DNA of 64,000 nucleotides from Bacilli bacterium (GCA_900752905.1 CAADWX010000022.1:1-64000); one strand, 5' to 3'. Shown: positions 1 to 9,358, numbered from the stretch's first letter. Translations and numbers: made by a program. The notes: generated by a model from the letters alone, not told the origin.

Positions 1-284
1 AAGAATATAAAGAGTATAAAGGACTTAGAAAAGAATCTTTAAGAGATAATATGAGTGATATTGAAGTTACACTTGCTGATTTAGGCGAAATTGCAACAAG
101 AGAAATTGCTAAAAAACATAAACCAAAAGGTTTAAAAGAAAATATTGAAGTAGCAAAACAAGGTGGATCTGTTGCAAATAATGCAAGAACTGATTTAGAA
201 AGTAAAATTGGTGAAAGTGTTATTACTAAAAATAATGTTTTAAATTATGAATATAAAGAAGAAACTTTATTAGAAAATAAATAA
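1..284 (+). CDS. dinD: DinD-like DNA-damage-inducible protein, C-terminal part (cut by window start)
   Basis: The reading frame is open from base 3 and runs to a TAA at 282-284, so only about the last 93 residues are visible. The start lies outside the window; the internal ATG at 51 has no ribosome-binding site and is not the start. The stretch reading GLRKESLRDNMSDIE, followed by a Lys/Pro-rich turn, AKQGGSVANNAR and a final TKNNVLNY, has the pattern I know from the C-terminus of DinD (a BRO-N family protein that is LexA-regulated in E. coli, where it inhibits RecA-mediated strand exchange). The N-terminal BRO domain cannot be checked. A hairpin terminator follows at 316-345. Family call is from memory of conserved motifs, not a search. 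Confidence 0.72.
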   Translation, partial: EYKEYKGLRKESLRDNMSDIEVTLADLGEIATREIAKKHKPKGLKENIEVAKQGGSVANNARTDLESKIGESVITKNNVLNYEYKEETLLENK

Positions 285-315
285 AAATATAAAAAAATAG
301 ATATTTATTATGGTG

Positions 316-345
316 AATTATTAATGCTTTTTCTAATAATTTTTT
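316..345 (+). terminator. Rho-independent terminator after dinD-like gene
   Basis: Perfect 8-bp inverted repeat AATTATTA / TAATAATT around a 10-base loop, followed by a run of T. Confidence 0.6.
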
Positions 346-389
346 ATAAAGTATTTGCTTTTTATTTCATATAATTAATTGGTGATAGT

Positions 390-1091
390 ATGTTTAAAAA
401 AATTTTCTCTTATTTATTTAAAGACTTCTATTTATTCACACTTGCATATTCAAATAACGTATTTCCAGAACCTTTAAGTAAAGAAGAAGAGGAAGAAGCA
501 ATAAAAAAATGTCTTTTAGGTGATAAAGAAGCAAGAGATAAATTAATAGAACATAATCTTAGATTAGTCGCACATATAGTAAAAAAATATGAACATAAAC
601 AAGCAGATTCAGATGACTTAATTAGTATAGGCACAATTGGGCTTATAAAAGGAATTGATTCATATTCTTATGAAAAAGGTACTAAAATAACTACATATTG
701 CGCTAGATGTATAGAAAATGAAATATTGATGTATTTTAGAGGAGACAAAAAGAATAGTAAAAATATAAGTTTAAATGAAACAGTTGGTTTTGATAAAGAG
801 GGTAACGAAATAAGTTTCTTAGATATTTTAAAAACACCAGACCCAGAATATGCCGAAAATATACATAATAAAGATAATTTAAAATCACTAAAAGAGTATT
901 TTAATGTATTAACTCCAAGAGAAAAAGAAATAATAATTAAAAGATATGGATTAGATGGAGAAGATGAAATAACACAAAAAGAAATAGCTAGTAAATTAAA
1001 AATATCTAGAAGTTATGTATCTAGAATAGAAAAAAGAGCTCTTACAAAATTGTTAAGGGAATTTATAAAAAATAAGAATAATAGTTTATAA
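390..1091 (+). CDS. sigK: RNA polymerase sporulation sigma factor, pro-sigma-K
   Basis: A sigma-70 family factor of 233 residues that in Bacillus directs late mother-cell transcription (spore coat and cortex genes). Residues 1-20 form a hydrophobic pro-sequence (MFKKIFSYLFKDFYLFTLAY) of the kind removed by SpoIVFB, followed by NNVFPEPLS, matching the pro-sigma-K cleavage region. Region 2 contains HNLRLVAHIVKKYE and DLISIGTIGLIKGI; region 4 ends ISRSYVSRIEKRAL, nearly identical to B. subtilis SigK. The gene is continuous, with no skin-type interruption. GGTGAT just upstream is the ribosome-binding site, and CATATAAT at 368-375 resembles a sigma-E/sigma-K minus-10 box, although it would also serve sigma-A. 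A terminator follows directly. Confidence 0.93.
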   Translation: MFKKIFSYLFKDFYLFTLAYSNNVFPEPLSKEEEEEAIKKCLLGDKEARDKLIEHNLRLVAHIVKKYEHKQADSDDLISIGTIGLIKGIDSYSYEKGTKITTYCARCIENEILMYFRGDKKNSKNISLNETVGFDKEGNEISFLDILKTPDPEYAENIHNKDNLKSLKEYFNVLTPREKEIIIKRYGLDGEDEITQKEIASKLKISRSYVSRIEKRALTKLLREFIKNKNNSL

Positions 1092-1113
1092 AGCAGATTA
1101 TTTCTGCTTTTTT
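1091..1113 (+). terminator. Terminator after sigK
   Basis: AAGCAGA / TCTGCTT hairpin with a T tract, beginning at the last base of the sigK stop codon. Confidence 0.8.
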
Positions 1114-1167
1114 CTTGATAATAAAATTAATATGAAATATAATTACTTAAATAAAGGGTGTTTTATT

Positions 1168-2055
1168 ATGATTTTAAATGTAAGTGGAAGATGCGATATT
1201 GTTGCATTTCATAAAGAATGGTTTATGAATAGATATAAGGCTGGTTTTGTTGATGTTAGAAATCCATTTAATCCTAAATTAGTAAGTAGGATATATTTTA
1301 AAGATGTAGATTTGATATTATTTTGTACTAAAAATCCAATCCCTATATTGGATAATATAAAAGATATTGATAAACCAATTTTATTTCATGTTACACTAAC
1401 GCCATATAAAAGAGATATTGAACCATTTGTACCACCTAAAGGCAAAATAATTGAAGCAATAAAAAAATTATCAAATATTATAGGCATTGATAATATATAC
1501 ATAAGATATGATCCTATATTTATAAGTGAAAAATACAATATTAATTATCATGTAAAATCATTTGATAATCTTTGTAATTTATTAAATGGTTATGTAAAAA
1601 GTATAATTGTATCATTTATAGATGATTATAAAAATGTAAGAAAAAATAATAATATTTTAAAATTAAAACCATTCACTGAAAATGATTACAAAACAATAGG
1701 AGAACATTTTAGCAAAAGTGCATCTAAAAATGGAATGACTGTACAAACTTGTTTTGAAGATAGAAATTTAGCAGAATATGGATTTAAAAAAAGAGATTGT
1801 ATTTCACACGAATTAGCATATAAACTAACAGGTAAAATTTATAAAAGTGAATGGAAAGCTAGAAAAATGAGAAAATGTCACTGTGTAGAGATTGTTGATA
1901 TTGGAGTATATAATACATGTAGACATTTTTGCAAATATTGTTATGCTAATTATGATGAAAAAAAAGTAAATGAAACTTTTAATAAACATAATGTACAATC
2001 ATCATTATTAATAGGTGAATTAAAAAAAGAAGATATTGTTAAAGAAAGAAAATGA
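1168..2055 (+). CDS. DUF1848 family protein
   Basis: A 295-residue protein. The start at 1168 is chosen over the upstream ATG at 1132 because AAAGGGTG lies just before it and because DUF1848 proteins begin with a short beta strand like MILNVSGRCDIVAF. The N-terminal part contains the family-typical VDVRNPFNP and DLILFCTKNP segments. Near the C-terminus, CHC and CRHFCKYCYANY provide five cysteines in a compact cluster that could bind an Fe-S cluster, somewhat like radical-SAM proteins, but DUF1848 has no established biochemical role that I know of. It stands alone between the sigK terminator and the promoter of the LCP gene, and no terminator is obvious after it. Confidence 0.85.
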   Translation: MILNVSGRCDIVAFHKEWFMNRYKAGFVDVRNPFNPKLVSRIYFKDVDLILFCTKNPIPILDNIKDIDKPILFHVTLTPYKRDIEPFVPPKGKIIEAIKKLSNIIGIDNIYIRYDPIFISEKYNINYHVKSFDNLCNLLNGYVKSIIVSFIDDYKNVRKNNNILKLKPFTENDYKTIGEHFSKSASKNGMTVQTCFEDRNLAEYGFKKRDCISHELAYKLTGKIYKSEWKARKMRKCHCVEIVDIGVYNTCRHFCKYCYANYDEKKVNETFNKHNVQSSLLIGELKKEDIVKERK

Positions 2056-2095
2056 AAAATAATGTGTTTAATATAGAATAATTTAAATTCATGAA

Positions 2096-2124
2096 TTTAC
2101 ATTAATTGATGTACGTGTTATAAT
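2096..2124 (+). promoter_or_regulatory. Sigma-A promoter of the LCP operon
   Basis: TTTACA at 2096-2101, 17-base spacer, TATAAT at 2119-2124, with an extended TG at 2116-2117. It lies 17 bases before the ATG. Confidence 0.8.
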
Positions 2125-2141
2125 TTAAAAAGGTGATTTAT

Positions 2142-3605
2142 ATGAGTAAAAGTAAAAGAAAAGCAAAAAAGGTGAGTAAAACATTAAAAATTGTAAGTTC
2201 CATTTTTGGAATTACATTATTAATTGTTAATATTTTGTTATTTTATATAATATTTGAATTAAATGTTATTCCTACAAAATACTTTACAATAATATGTTGT
2301 GTTTTATTACCAATATTAATAATTTTAGAGATATTTTTAACTATACCTAAAATTAAAAGTAATATAAAGAAAGTTGCTATAGGTATAAGTACAGTTTTTA
2401 TAATTCTAATAAGTATAATATTATATTATTTATATAATACTAATGGATTTTTAAATAAATTTAGATTTAAGAATTATCAAATAGAAAGTTTTTATGTAAT
2501 ATCATTAAAAAATAATGGATATGAAAAACTAGATGATTTAAATAATTCAAGTATCGGTATTTTAGATCAAGATGATAAAGAGTACAAAGAAGCACTAAAG
2601 AAAATAGATGACAAAATAAATGTTGATTATAAAAATAATGATAATGCTGAAAATTTAATATATGATTTATTTAATGATGATATAGATGCAATTATATTAG
2701 ATGATAATTACAAAGATTATGCGGATGAACAGATAGAAGGATTTACTAACAAGACATTCGTTGTTTATACTGTAGAAATTAAAACAGAGAAAAAAGATAT
2801 TTCAAAAAAAGTAGATGTTTCAAGAGAATCATTTAATATTTATATAAGTGGTATAGATACATCTGGTGATATTACAAATGTATCTAGAAGTGATGTTAAT
2901 ATGATAATGACAGTAAATCCAAATACAGGAAAGATGCTATTAACTTCAATTCCAAGAGATTATTATGTACAATTACATGGAACAACCGGAAGAAAAGATA
3001 AGCTTACACATTCAGGTACATATGGTATTAATATGACAACGCAAACGGTAGAAGATTTACTTGGTATAGATATAAATTATTATATTAGAGTAAATTTTAC
3101 AACTCTAATTAAATTAGTTGATAAACTTGGTGGTATAGATGTATATTCAGATAAAGGATTTACTCCATGGACAAATACTGCTATATATATACCAAAAGGT
3201 AATGTTCATATGAATGGAGAAATGGCACTTGCTTTTGCACGTGAAAGACATGCATACACTGAAGGAGATAGGCATAGAGTACAAAATCAACAAGATGTAC
3301 TTGAAGCTGTATTTAAGAAACTAACAAAAACATCAACGCTAGTTAGTTCATATACAGGTATATTAGATACATTAGATGGAAGCTTTGAAACAAATATGAG
3401 TAAAGATACTATTACTTCTTTAGCTAAATTTCAAATAAACAAAATGCCATCATGGAATATAGAAAAAATAAGTGTAAATGGTTCGGATAGCTCTAATTAT
3501 ACATACTCATATCCGGGTCAAAAATTATATGTTATGGAACCAGATATGCAAACAGTAACTGAAGCAAGTAATAAAATAAAAGAGGTATTGGGTAAAAAGG
3601 AGTAA
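2142..3605 (+). CDS. LytR-CpsA-Psr (LCP) family cell-wall polymer ligase
   Basis: LCP proteins transfer undecaprenyl-linked glycopolymers onto peptidoglycan outside the cell. The ATG at 2142 follows AAAAGGTGAT; a GTG nine bases upstream lies inside that ribosome-binding site. Three hydrophobic helices lie at about residues 15-40, 47-68 and 76-99. A region of about 120 residues follows (SSIGILDQDDKEY ... DAIILDD) that reads like a small periplasmic-binding-like fold, then the LCP domain at about 230-395 with FNIYISGIDTSG, the arginine motif SIPRDYYV and ALAFARERH. At 487 residues it is longer than minimal LCP proteins because of the extra domain. The next gene starts 4 bases after it and is probably co-transcribed. 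Confidence 0.9.
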   Translation: MSKSKRKAKKVSKTLKIVSSIFGITLLIVNILLFYIIFELNVIPTKYFTIICCVLLPILIILEIFLTIPKIKSNIKKVAIGISTVFIILISIILYYLYNTNGFLNKFRFKNYQIESFYVISLKNNGYEKLDDLNNSSIGILDQDDKEYKEALKKIDDKINVDYKNNDNAENLIYDLFNDDIDAIILDDNYKDYADEQIEGFTNKTFVVYTVEIKTEKKDISKKVDVSRESFNIYISGIDTSGDITNVSRSDVNMIMTVNPNTGKMLLTSIPRDYYVQLHGTTGRKDKLTHSGTYGINMTTQTVEDLLGIDINYYIRVNFTTLIKLVDKLGGIDVYSDKGFTPWTNTAIYIPKGNVHMNGEMALAFARERHAYTEGDRHRVQNQQDVLEAVFKKLTKTSTLVSSYTGILDTLDGSFETNMSKDTITSLAKFQINKMPSWNIEKISVNGSDSSNYTYSYPGQKLYVMEPDMQTVTEASNKIKEVLGKKE

Positions 3606-3609
3606 GTTT

Positions 3610-4644
3610 ATGGGTAAAAAGGTAGTAAGTAGAAAAGTCAAAAAAATACCAGTTATTTTAACAATACTATTATTTTTAGTTGTATTTATTATGTTATTTC
3701 TTTTATACAAAGAAAGTGAAAAAAAGAATAAATATAAAGATAATGTAAAAAAATATATACAATTAGTTAATAAAAGTATAAAAAATTCTATATATACTTA
3801 TGAAAGTAAATATTCTTTATACAAGAATTTATTATATTCTCTTGATGATAAAGAAAGTTTAATAATTGATTTTAAAGGTGATTTTCCTAAATTAGGAAGT
3901 GAATTAACTATAAAAGAAAATGTTGTTGTAAGCGCAAATATATATATAGAAAACTATAAAGTAATATATAAAAACAGTAAATTATCTATAAAATATAGCA
4001 AAAATAAACAAACAAATAAAGAAGTTTTGGAAGAATTATTATCAAAATTAGAAAAGAAAGATAAAGTATCTTCAATTGAGTATAAAATAATTGAAATAGG
4101 GTTAAAATCTAATAAAGATTCTAATTTAGAAAGTAGATTAGAAAAATTAAAGGATCACATATCGTATTCAATAGGAGAAGAAATTAAATATAATCCAATA
4201 GAAAATAAAATTTGTGAAAATGGTGATGATTGTTACACTTTTAACATAATAAAAGAAACAGATGATAAAGTATTGATGATATTGAATAAAAATCTTAATA
4301 ATTCGAACACTGCTTGGTATGAAAATACAAATGATAATTCAAAAGGTAATCAAACGGCAAATAAAACATTAAAAACTATAACAAATAACTGGAAGGTTGA
4401 TTCAAGACTTTTGAGTTACGAAGAAGCATTAGATTTAGGATGCTCAAGTAAAAAGGAAAGTTGTCCAATTTGGCTTTATCAAAATCTTAATGGTGTAAGA
4501 GGTTTTTGGACATCATCTAGCAGAAATAATAAAACCAGTGCATGGTATATAAGTAATAATGGTTCAATTAGATCTTATAGTGTAAATAGTGATTTATTTA
4601 TAATAAGACCAGTTGTAGAAATTGACAAATCTATACTACGATAA
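3610..4644 (+). CDS. Membrane-anchored surface protein with C-terminal DUF6273-like domain
   Basis: A 344-residue protein. A basic N-terminus and one hydrophobic helix (about residues 14-34) suggest a type II membrane anchor with the rest outside. The middle (about 40-190) is charged and partly helical. The C-terminal part (about 195-344) contains CENGDDCYTFNI, GCSSKKESCPIWLY, FWTSSSRNN, AWYISNNGSI and a final RPVVEIDKSIL, an arrangement I recognise from repeated surface proteins of gut Bacillota and from DUF6273-type domains. The paired cysteines could form disulfides. Its AAAGGAG site overlaps the end of the LCP gene, so it may act in the same cell-envelope process. Function unknown. Confidence 0.7.
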   Translation: MGKKVVSRKVKKIPVILTILLFLVVFIMLFLLYKESEKKNKYKDNVKKYIQLVNKSIKNSIYTYESKYSLYKNLLYSLDDKESLIIDFKGDFPKLGSELTIKENVVVSANIYIENYKVIYKNSKLSIKYSKNKQTNKEVLEELLSKLEKKDKVSSIEYKIIEIGLKSNKDSNLESRLEKLKDHISYSIGEEIKYNPIENKICENGDDCYTFNIIKETDDKVLMILNKNLNNSNTAWYENTNDNSKGNQTANKTLKTITNNWKVDSRLLSYEEALDLGCSSKKESCPIWLYQNLNGVRGFWTSSSRNNKTSAWYISNNGSIRSYSVNSDLFIIRPVVEIDKSILR

Positions 4645-4674
4645 TATTACATTTTATATGTAATATTTTTTTTT
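4643..4674 (+). terminator. Terminator after LCP/surface-protein operon
   Basis: ATATTACAT / ATGTAATAT stem with a 5-base loop, followed by nine T. Confidence 0.8.
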
Positions 4675-4688
4675 ATTAAAGAAATATA

Positions 4689-4717
4689 TTTCAAATTAAA
4701 TTATTTTGTGTTAAAAT
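4689..4717 (+). promoter_or_regulatory. Probable promoter of the zinc-ribbon gene
   Basis: TTTCAA, 17-base spacer, TAAAAT at 4712-4717. The minus-35 is a weak match, so this is only a plausible sigma-A site. Confidence 0.45.
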
Positions 4718-4742
4718 CAAATAAGAATAGGTGGTATATTTT

Positions 4743-5438
4743 ATGAAATGTAATAATTGTGGTAATAATCTTTTGCCTGGTGCAAATTTTTGCACTAAAT
4801 GTGGTAGTAAAATAATAGTGGAACAACCAGTTACTAACACATTCTTTAATCAAACTGATTTAAACAATGAAAAGGTAAATAATTTACTGGAAGAAAATAG
4901 AGAGCATACTTTCTTTGATGGTGGTTATAATGCTCCAGTTTATAAAAGAAAAATAGAAAATAAAAGCGGTATAGCTGCTACAATAGTGGGAATTGTAATT
5001 TGCATTATAATAGTTGGAATAGCAATATTTTTAGCATATAGAGTTCTAAACAAAGATAACGGAAAAGATAGCAATATAATAAAATGTTCTATTAAAAATG
5101 ATTATGTAAATTCTGATGTTACAATGTCATTTGATGACAATGGAATTTATAAGGTGTCAGGTAAACTTATTGTCCAAAATGTAGAAGATACATCTGGTAT
5201 GAGTGAGACAGAATTGCAATCAATTACATATCATTCATTTTTATATCTTAGCTTGGCGGGATTAGATGAAGATGAAGGTGCGAATGTATCGCATAATGAA
5301 ACAGAAAAAACAAGTACAATTAAATATGATATTGAAAAGAAAAAAATGAAAGATACATCTTATTTTGAAGACTACGATGGTATGTCAAAAAAAGATATAA
5401 TAAATGAATATGAAGGAAATGGATATACATGTAAATAA
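4743..5438 (+). CDS. Zinc-ribbon membrane protein
   Basis: A 231-residue protein. The ATG at 4743 follows AGGTGG; a GTG 12 bases upstream lies in the ribosome-binding site. Residues 3-24 form a short zinc ribbon (CNNCGNNLLPGANFCTKCG), residues about 25-80 are a charged linker, one hydrophobic helix follows (GIAATIVGIVICIIIVGIAI), and the last 130 residues are predicted extracellular with a beta-rich look and two cysteines. This ribbon-linker-helix plan is common in Bacillota proteins of unknown function. It is a single-gene unit ending in a terminator shared with clpP. Confidence 0.7.
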   Translation: MKCNNCGNNLLPGANFCTKCGSKIIVEQPVTNTFFNQTDLNNEKVNNLLEENREHTFFDGGYNAPVYKRKIENKSGIAATIVGIVICIIIVGIAIFLAYRVLNKDNGKDSNIIKCSIKNDYVNSDVTMSFDDNGIYKVSGKLIVQNVEDTSGMSETELQSITYHSFLYLSLAGLDEDEGANVSHNETEKTSTIKYDIEKKKMKDTSYFEDYDGMSKKDIINEYEGNGYTCK

Positions 5439-5467
5439 AAAAAGAGTTCTCTAACTCTCTTTTTTTA
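5437..5467. terminator. Bidirectional terminator between zinc-ribbon gene and clpP
   Basis: AGAGTT / AACTCT hairpin with A-rich and T-rich flanks, usable from both strands. It overlaps the clpP stop codon. Confidence 0.75.
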
Positions 5468-6032
5468 ATATTTTATCAATTAAACCATATTCCTTTGCCT
5501 CTTCAGAAGAAAGAAAATAATCTCTATCAGTATCTTTTTCAATTATTTTAATATCTTTACCAGTATTATGAGATAAAATATTATTTAATTTGTCTCTTAA
5601 TTTTAATATTCTATTTGCTGCAATTTTAATTTCACTTGCTTGACCTTGAGCACCACCAAGTGGTTGATGAATCATAACTTCGCTATTTGGAAGACAATAT
5701 CTTTTTCCTTTTTCTCCACTTGAAAGTAAAAAAGCACCCATGCTTGCAGCCATTCCAATGCATATTGTAGAAACATCCGATTTTATAAAATTCATAGTAT
5801 CATATATTGCCATACCACCCGTAACACTTCCTCCTGGCGAATTAATATATATAGAAATATCGTCATGATTTAAAGAATCTAAATATAATAATTGAGCAAC
5901 TATTGTATTAGAATTTATATCATCTATTTCACCATATAAATATATAATTCTGTCTTTTAATAATCTAGAATAAATATCGTATACCCTTTCTCCATTATTA
6001 TTTTTTTCAATTACTGATGGAACTAAACTCAC
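5451..6032 (-). CDS. clpP: ATP-dependent Clp protease proteolytic subunit ClpP
   Basis: ClpP forms the tetradecameric serine-protease chamber that works with Clp ATPases. The start is the GTG at 6032-6030, preceded by GAGAGGGTGAT. The frame stays open 43 codons further upstream, but ClpP starts with LVPSVIE right here, and the upstream part overlaps the divergent promoter. The protein is 193 residues, the normal length. The catalytic triad is visible as Ser97 (GMAASMGAF), His122 (MIHQPLGG) and Asp171 (TDRDYF). No CtsR-type heptad repeat is obvious upstream. It stands alone and is transcribed divergently from the nucleoside kinase gene. Confidence 0.96.
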   Translation of the reverse strand: MSLVPSVIEKNNNGERVYDIYSRLLKDRIIYLYGEIDDINSNTIVAQLLYLDSLNHDDISIYINSPGGSVTGGMAIYDTMNFIKSDVSTICIGMAASMGAFLLSSGEKGKRYCLPNSEVMIHQPLGGAQGQASEIKIAANRILKLRDKLNNILSHNTGKDIKIIEKDTDRDYFLSSEEAKEYGLIDKILKKES

Positions 6033-6091
6033 ATAATCACCCTCTCTATATTTATGATAGTTAATATTAGTCTTTTTATTCAAAAAAAAAT

Positions 6092-6120
6092 GTGACAAAA
6101 TATTAATATTTTGGTATACT
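6092..6120 (+). promoter_or_regulatory. Promoter of the nucleoside kinase gene
   Basis: GTGACA, 17-base spacer, TATACT at 6115-6120 with extended TGG. It lies 30 bases upstream of the ATG. Confidence 0.75.
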
Positions 6121-6150
6121 ATAAATATATAAGAATAGAGGGATATAATT

Positions 6151-7800
6151 ATGATAAACATGAATTTTAGAGATTTAGAAATACAAAAATTTCCAAATAA
6201 TACATCGTTGGAAGAAATAAGTAAAAACTATTCAAAATACTTTAATTATCCAATATTAATAGGCCAATTAGATAATGATATAGTAGAATTATCTGAATTA
6301 GTTGGAAGAAGCCATAAAGTTGAATTTTTTGATAGAAGTAGTAGTTTAGGTAATAGTGTTTATGGAACAACATTACAATTTTTAGTTATTTTAGGAGCTA
6401 AAAGAGCTTTTGGAGATGATACGGAAGTATTAATAGAACATTCAATAGATAAAGGTTTTTATTGTGAAATAATAAAAGAAAACTTTAAAAAAGAAGATAT
6501 TAAAGAATTAGAAAATAAAATGAAGAATATAGTAAAAGAAAATATACAAATAGACAAATTATCTGTATCTAGATTAGATGCAATAAAGTACTTTGAAAAT
6601 AAAAATCAATTAGATAAAGTTAAAGTTTTAAAGTATATAAGTAATACATATATAAATTTATATAAAGTAGATGATACATATGATTATTTTTATGGTAAGT
6701 TAGCAAGCACTACAGGAGTAATAGATGATTTTAAATTAACTTATATTAAGAATAATGGTTTCGTAGTAAGTTATCCTTCTGTATATAATCCAGAATGTAC
6801 ATTAGATTATGTTCATCATGAAATGCTATTTGAAAAATTTTTAGATTATACAAAATGGGGTAGAAAGATTAAAATAAGTAATGGTGCTGATTTGAATGAA
6901 GTTGTTTCAAAGGGAAATTATAATGAGTTAATACAAATAGCAGAAACATATTATAATAGTCAATTATCTAAGATAGCTGATGAAATAGAAGAAAATAAAG
7001 ATATAAGAATTGTTTTAATTTCTGGGCCATCATCATCAGGGAAAACTACAAGTTCAAAAAAACTAAGTATTCAACTTAAAAGTAGAGGTATAAATACATA
7101 TCCAATATCCATAGATGATTATTTCTTTGATAGAGAAAAAACTCCAAAAGATAAAAATGGAAAATTAGATACAGAAAGTTTAAATGCAGTAGATGTAACT
7201 TTATTTAATAAGCATTTAACTAAATTATTAAATGGTGAAACAGTAGAACTTCCAGAATATAATTTTGTAGCAGGAAAAAGAGAATATAATGGAAGAAGAG
7301 TAAAATTAGAAAAAAAAGATATAATAGTAATTGAAGGATTACATGGACTTAATGATGAATTAACTTTATCAATTGATAGAAAACAAAAATTTAAAATATA
7401 TATTAGTCCTTTGACCCAACTTAATATAGATAATCACAATAGAATACATACAAGTGATACTAGAAAATTAAGAAGAATAGTAAGGGATAATAGAAATAGA
7501 GGACATAATGCATCACAAACACTTGCTAAATGGAAAGAAATAAGAGAAGGCGAAGAAAAATATATATTCCCATATCAAGACGAGGCAGACGTTATTATAA
7601 ATTCTGCATTAGTTTATGAAATTGGAGTATTAAAAACATATGTTGAACCTTTATTATTTAATGTAAGTGAGAATGATCCTATGTATCCAGAAGCAATAAG
7701 GTTAATTAATTTACTTAGAAATTTTTTACCTATACCTAGTGAAGATGTACCTAAAGATTCACTTTTAAGAGAATTTATAGGTAGAAGTTGTTTTGAATAA
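6151..7800 (+). CDS. Nucleoside (uridine) kinase with N-terminal TGS/ThrRS-like domain
   Basis: A 549-residue two-part protein. Residues 1 to about 270 resemble the TGS and second additional domains of threonyl-tRNA synthetase ([14 protein letters not shown] segments); the C-terminal half is a phosphoribulokinase/uridine-kinase P-loop NTPase. Walker A is GPSSSGKT at residues 292-299, followed by SIDDYF and EGLHGLN. This composite kinase is widespread in Clostridia and relatives and is usually annotated as nucleoside kinase; the substrate of this copy is inferred, not shown. AGAGG lies 8 bases before the ATG. gap follows after 23 bases. Confidence 0.85.
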   Translation: MINMNFRDLEIQKFPNNTSLEEISKNYSKYFNYPILIGQLDNDIVELSELVGRSHKVEFFDRSSSLGNSVYGTTLQFLVILGAKRAFGDDTEVLIEHSIDKGFYCEIIKENFKKEDIKELENKMKNIVKENIQIDKLSVSRLDAIKYFENKNQLDKVKVLKYISNTYINLYKVDDTYDYFYGKLASTTGVIDDFKLTYIKNNGFVVSYPSVYNPECTLDYVHHEMLFEKFLDYTKWGRKIKISNGADLNEVVSKGNYNELIQIAETYYNSQLSKIADEIEENKDIRIVLISGPSSSGKTTSSKKLSIQLKSRGINTYPISIDDYFFDREKTPKDKNGKLDTESLNAVDVTLFNKHLTKLLNGETVELPEYNFVAGKREYNGRRVKLEKKDIIVIEGLHGLNDELTLSIDRKQKFKIYISPLTQLNIDNHNRIHTSDTRKLRRIVRDNRNRGHNASQTLAKWKEIREGEEKYIFPYQDEADVIINSALVYEIGVLKTYVEPLLFNVSENDPMYPEAIRLINLLRNFLPIPSEDVPKDSLLREFIGRSCFE

Positions 7801-7823
7801 TAAATTGTATAAGGAGAGATTAA

Positions 7824-8831
7824 ATGATAAAAGTAGCAATAAATGGATTTGGTAGAATAGGAAGATTAGTTTTTAGAATAATGGAAGAAAATCCTAATTT
7901 TGAAGTTGTAGCAATCAATGATTTAACAGATGCAGAACAGTTAGCTTACCTTTTGAAATATGATACAAATCATAGAAATTATAGGGTAGATGAAATAAGT
8001 TTTGAAGGAAATGAAATAATTGTTGGGAAAAGAAGGATTAGAGTTTATTCAGAAACTAATCCAGAGAATTTGCCTTGGGGTGAATTAAATATAGACGAAG
8101 TATTTGAATGTACTGGAAGATTTACAAACAAAGAAGATGCATATGCTCATATAAAAGCAGGTGCTAAAAAGGTAATTATTTCTGCTCCTGCAAAGGGAGA
8201 TTTAAAAACTATTGTATTTAATGTAAATGAAGATACATTAGATGGAAATGAAGAGGTAATAAGTGGAGCAAGTTGTACAACAAATTGTTTAGCTCCTGTT
8301 TTAAATGTAATTGAAAAAAATATCGGAATAGAAAAAGGTTATATGACAACTGTTCATGCATATACAAATGATCAAGCAACACTTGATATAGCACATAAAA
8401 AAGGTATTAATGCAAGACGTGGAAGAGCATGTGCAGCAAACATAGTTCCAACTTCAACTGGAGCAGCAAGTGCTATTGGATTAGTAATACCATCACTTAA
8501 AGGAAAATTGGATGGTGGAGCCCTTAGAGTTCCTACACCAACAGGTTCTGTTATTGATTTAACACTTGAATTAAAAAGAAATACAACAGAGGAAGAAATA
8601 AATAATTTATTTAAAGATAATATAAATGATACATTAGGATTTACAATGGATCCAATTGTTTCAAGTGACGTAATAGGTTCACATAAAGGCGGAATAGTAG
8701 ATGGACAATTAACTAAGGTATTAGAAGTTAATGGAAAACAATTAGTTAAAATTATTGCCTGGTATGACAATGAAATGAGTTATTCAGCTCAAATGGTAAG
8801 AACAGCAGAATATTTAGGAAAATTTCTATAA
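7824..8831 (+). CDS. gap: Glyceraldehyde-3-phosphate dehydrogenase
   Basis: Glycolytic enzyme that oxidises and phosphorylates glyceraldehyde-3-phosphate in the cytosol. It has 335 residues, standard length. The NAD-binding motif NGFGRIGRL is at residues 7-15, and the catalytic cysteine is Cys151 in SGASCTTNC. TTVHAYTNDQ and the final WYDNEMSYSAQMVR are typical. The substrate loop reads SSDVIGSHKGG, slightly different from the common SSDFRGNTHS form. AAGGAGAG precedes the ATG. It is the last gene before a strong terminator. An unusually high share of favoured codons compared with its neighbours suggests high expression (by inspection only). Confidence 0.97.
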   Translation: MIKVAINGFGRIGRLVFRIMEENPNFEVVAINDLTDAEQLAYLLKYDTNHRNYRVDEISFEGNEIIVGKRRIRVYSETNPENLPWGELNIDEVFECTGRFTNKEDAYAHIKAGAKKVIISAPAKGDLKTIVFNVNEDTLDGNEEVISGASCTTNCLAPVLNVIEKNIGIEKGYMTTVHAYTNDQATLDIAHKKGINARRGRACAANIVPTSTGAASAIGLVIPSLKGKLDGGALRVPTPTGSVIDLTLELKRNTTEEEINNLFKDNINDTLGFTMDPIVSSDVIGSHKGGIVDGQLTKVLEVNGKQLVKIIAWYDNEMSYSAQMVRTAEYLGKFL

Positions 8832-8861
8832 AAGCAAACTTTTAATGGTTTGCTTTTTTTC
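8832..8861 (+). terminator. Terminator after gap
   Basis: AAGCAAAC / GTTTGCTT hairpin followed by seven T. Confidence 0.88.
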
Positions 8862-8989
8862 TTTTTTTTATTTTTATATACATATTTTTATTATTTTTAA
8901 CAAATGTATATATGATATAAAAAATTAGTTATTTTTAATAAAATGAATAATGTGATATATTTTACTCGTAAAAGGTAGAAAGGAGATAT

Positions 8990-9199
8990 ATGAATAAAAG
9001 TTTAAATACAGAAGCACTAATATGGAAAAGAATATTAGAAACAGAAGATTTACAAGAACTAGAAATGTTGTTACGTCTTGTGCTTACAGATGAAGAATCA
9101 ATACAATTAATACTTAATAAGGTAAAAAATTATAACAATAATGATATACAAATTAACTTGACAATAAGCAATTGTAATAATAAAAAAATAGAACAATAA
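8990..9199 (+). CDS. Small hypothetical protein (69 aa)
   Basis: Not recognised. The frame has a strong ribosome-binding site (AAAGGAG, 6 bases before ATG) and a possible extended minus-10 (TGATATATT, 8953-8961), which argues for a real gene. The first 45 residues are predicted helical and acidic (ILETEDLQELEMLLRLVL), followed by an Asn-rich tail. There are no membrane segments and no cysteine motifs apart from one Cys. It lies between the gap terminator and the glyS promoter as its own unit. Confidence 0.55.
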   Translation: MNKSLNTEALIWKRILETEDLQELEMLLRLVLTDEESIQLILNKVKNYNNNDIQINLTISNCNNKKIEQ

Positions 9200-9247
9200 G
9201 TTTATATTATAAAAGGTAAATATAAGTAAACCTTATGTTTATATATC

Positions 9248-9276
9248 TTGACTATAAACGTAAATAATAGTATCAT
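9248..9276 (+). promoter_or_regulatory. Promoter of glyS
   Basis: TTGACT, 17-base spacer, TATCAT at 9271-9276. An 82-base leader follows. I see no T-box motif in it, unlike ileS, hisS and pheS in this window. Confidence 0.75.
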
Positions 9277-9358
9277 ATAAATGAAATTATAATTGGTTTT
9301 AATACATAATTAAGTATATTAATTAATACCTAATTTCTTATTTTGGAAAGGTGATATA

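Noticed and set aside
6033-6161. Hydrophobic N-terminal extension of ClpP resembling a signal peptide
   Set aside because: The frame is open by chance. The SD GAGAGGGTGAT points to GTG at 6032, and the region contains the divergent nucleoside kinase promoter.
9200-9358. T-box or riboswitch before glyS
   Set aside because: The leader after the promoter is only 82 bases and has no T-box sequence or terminator hairpin with T tract.
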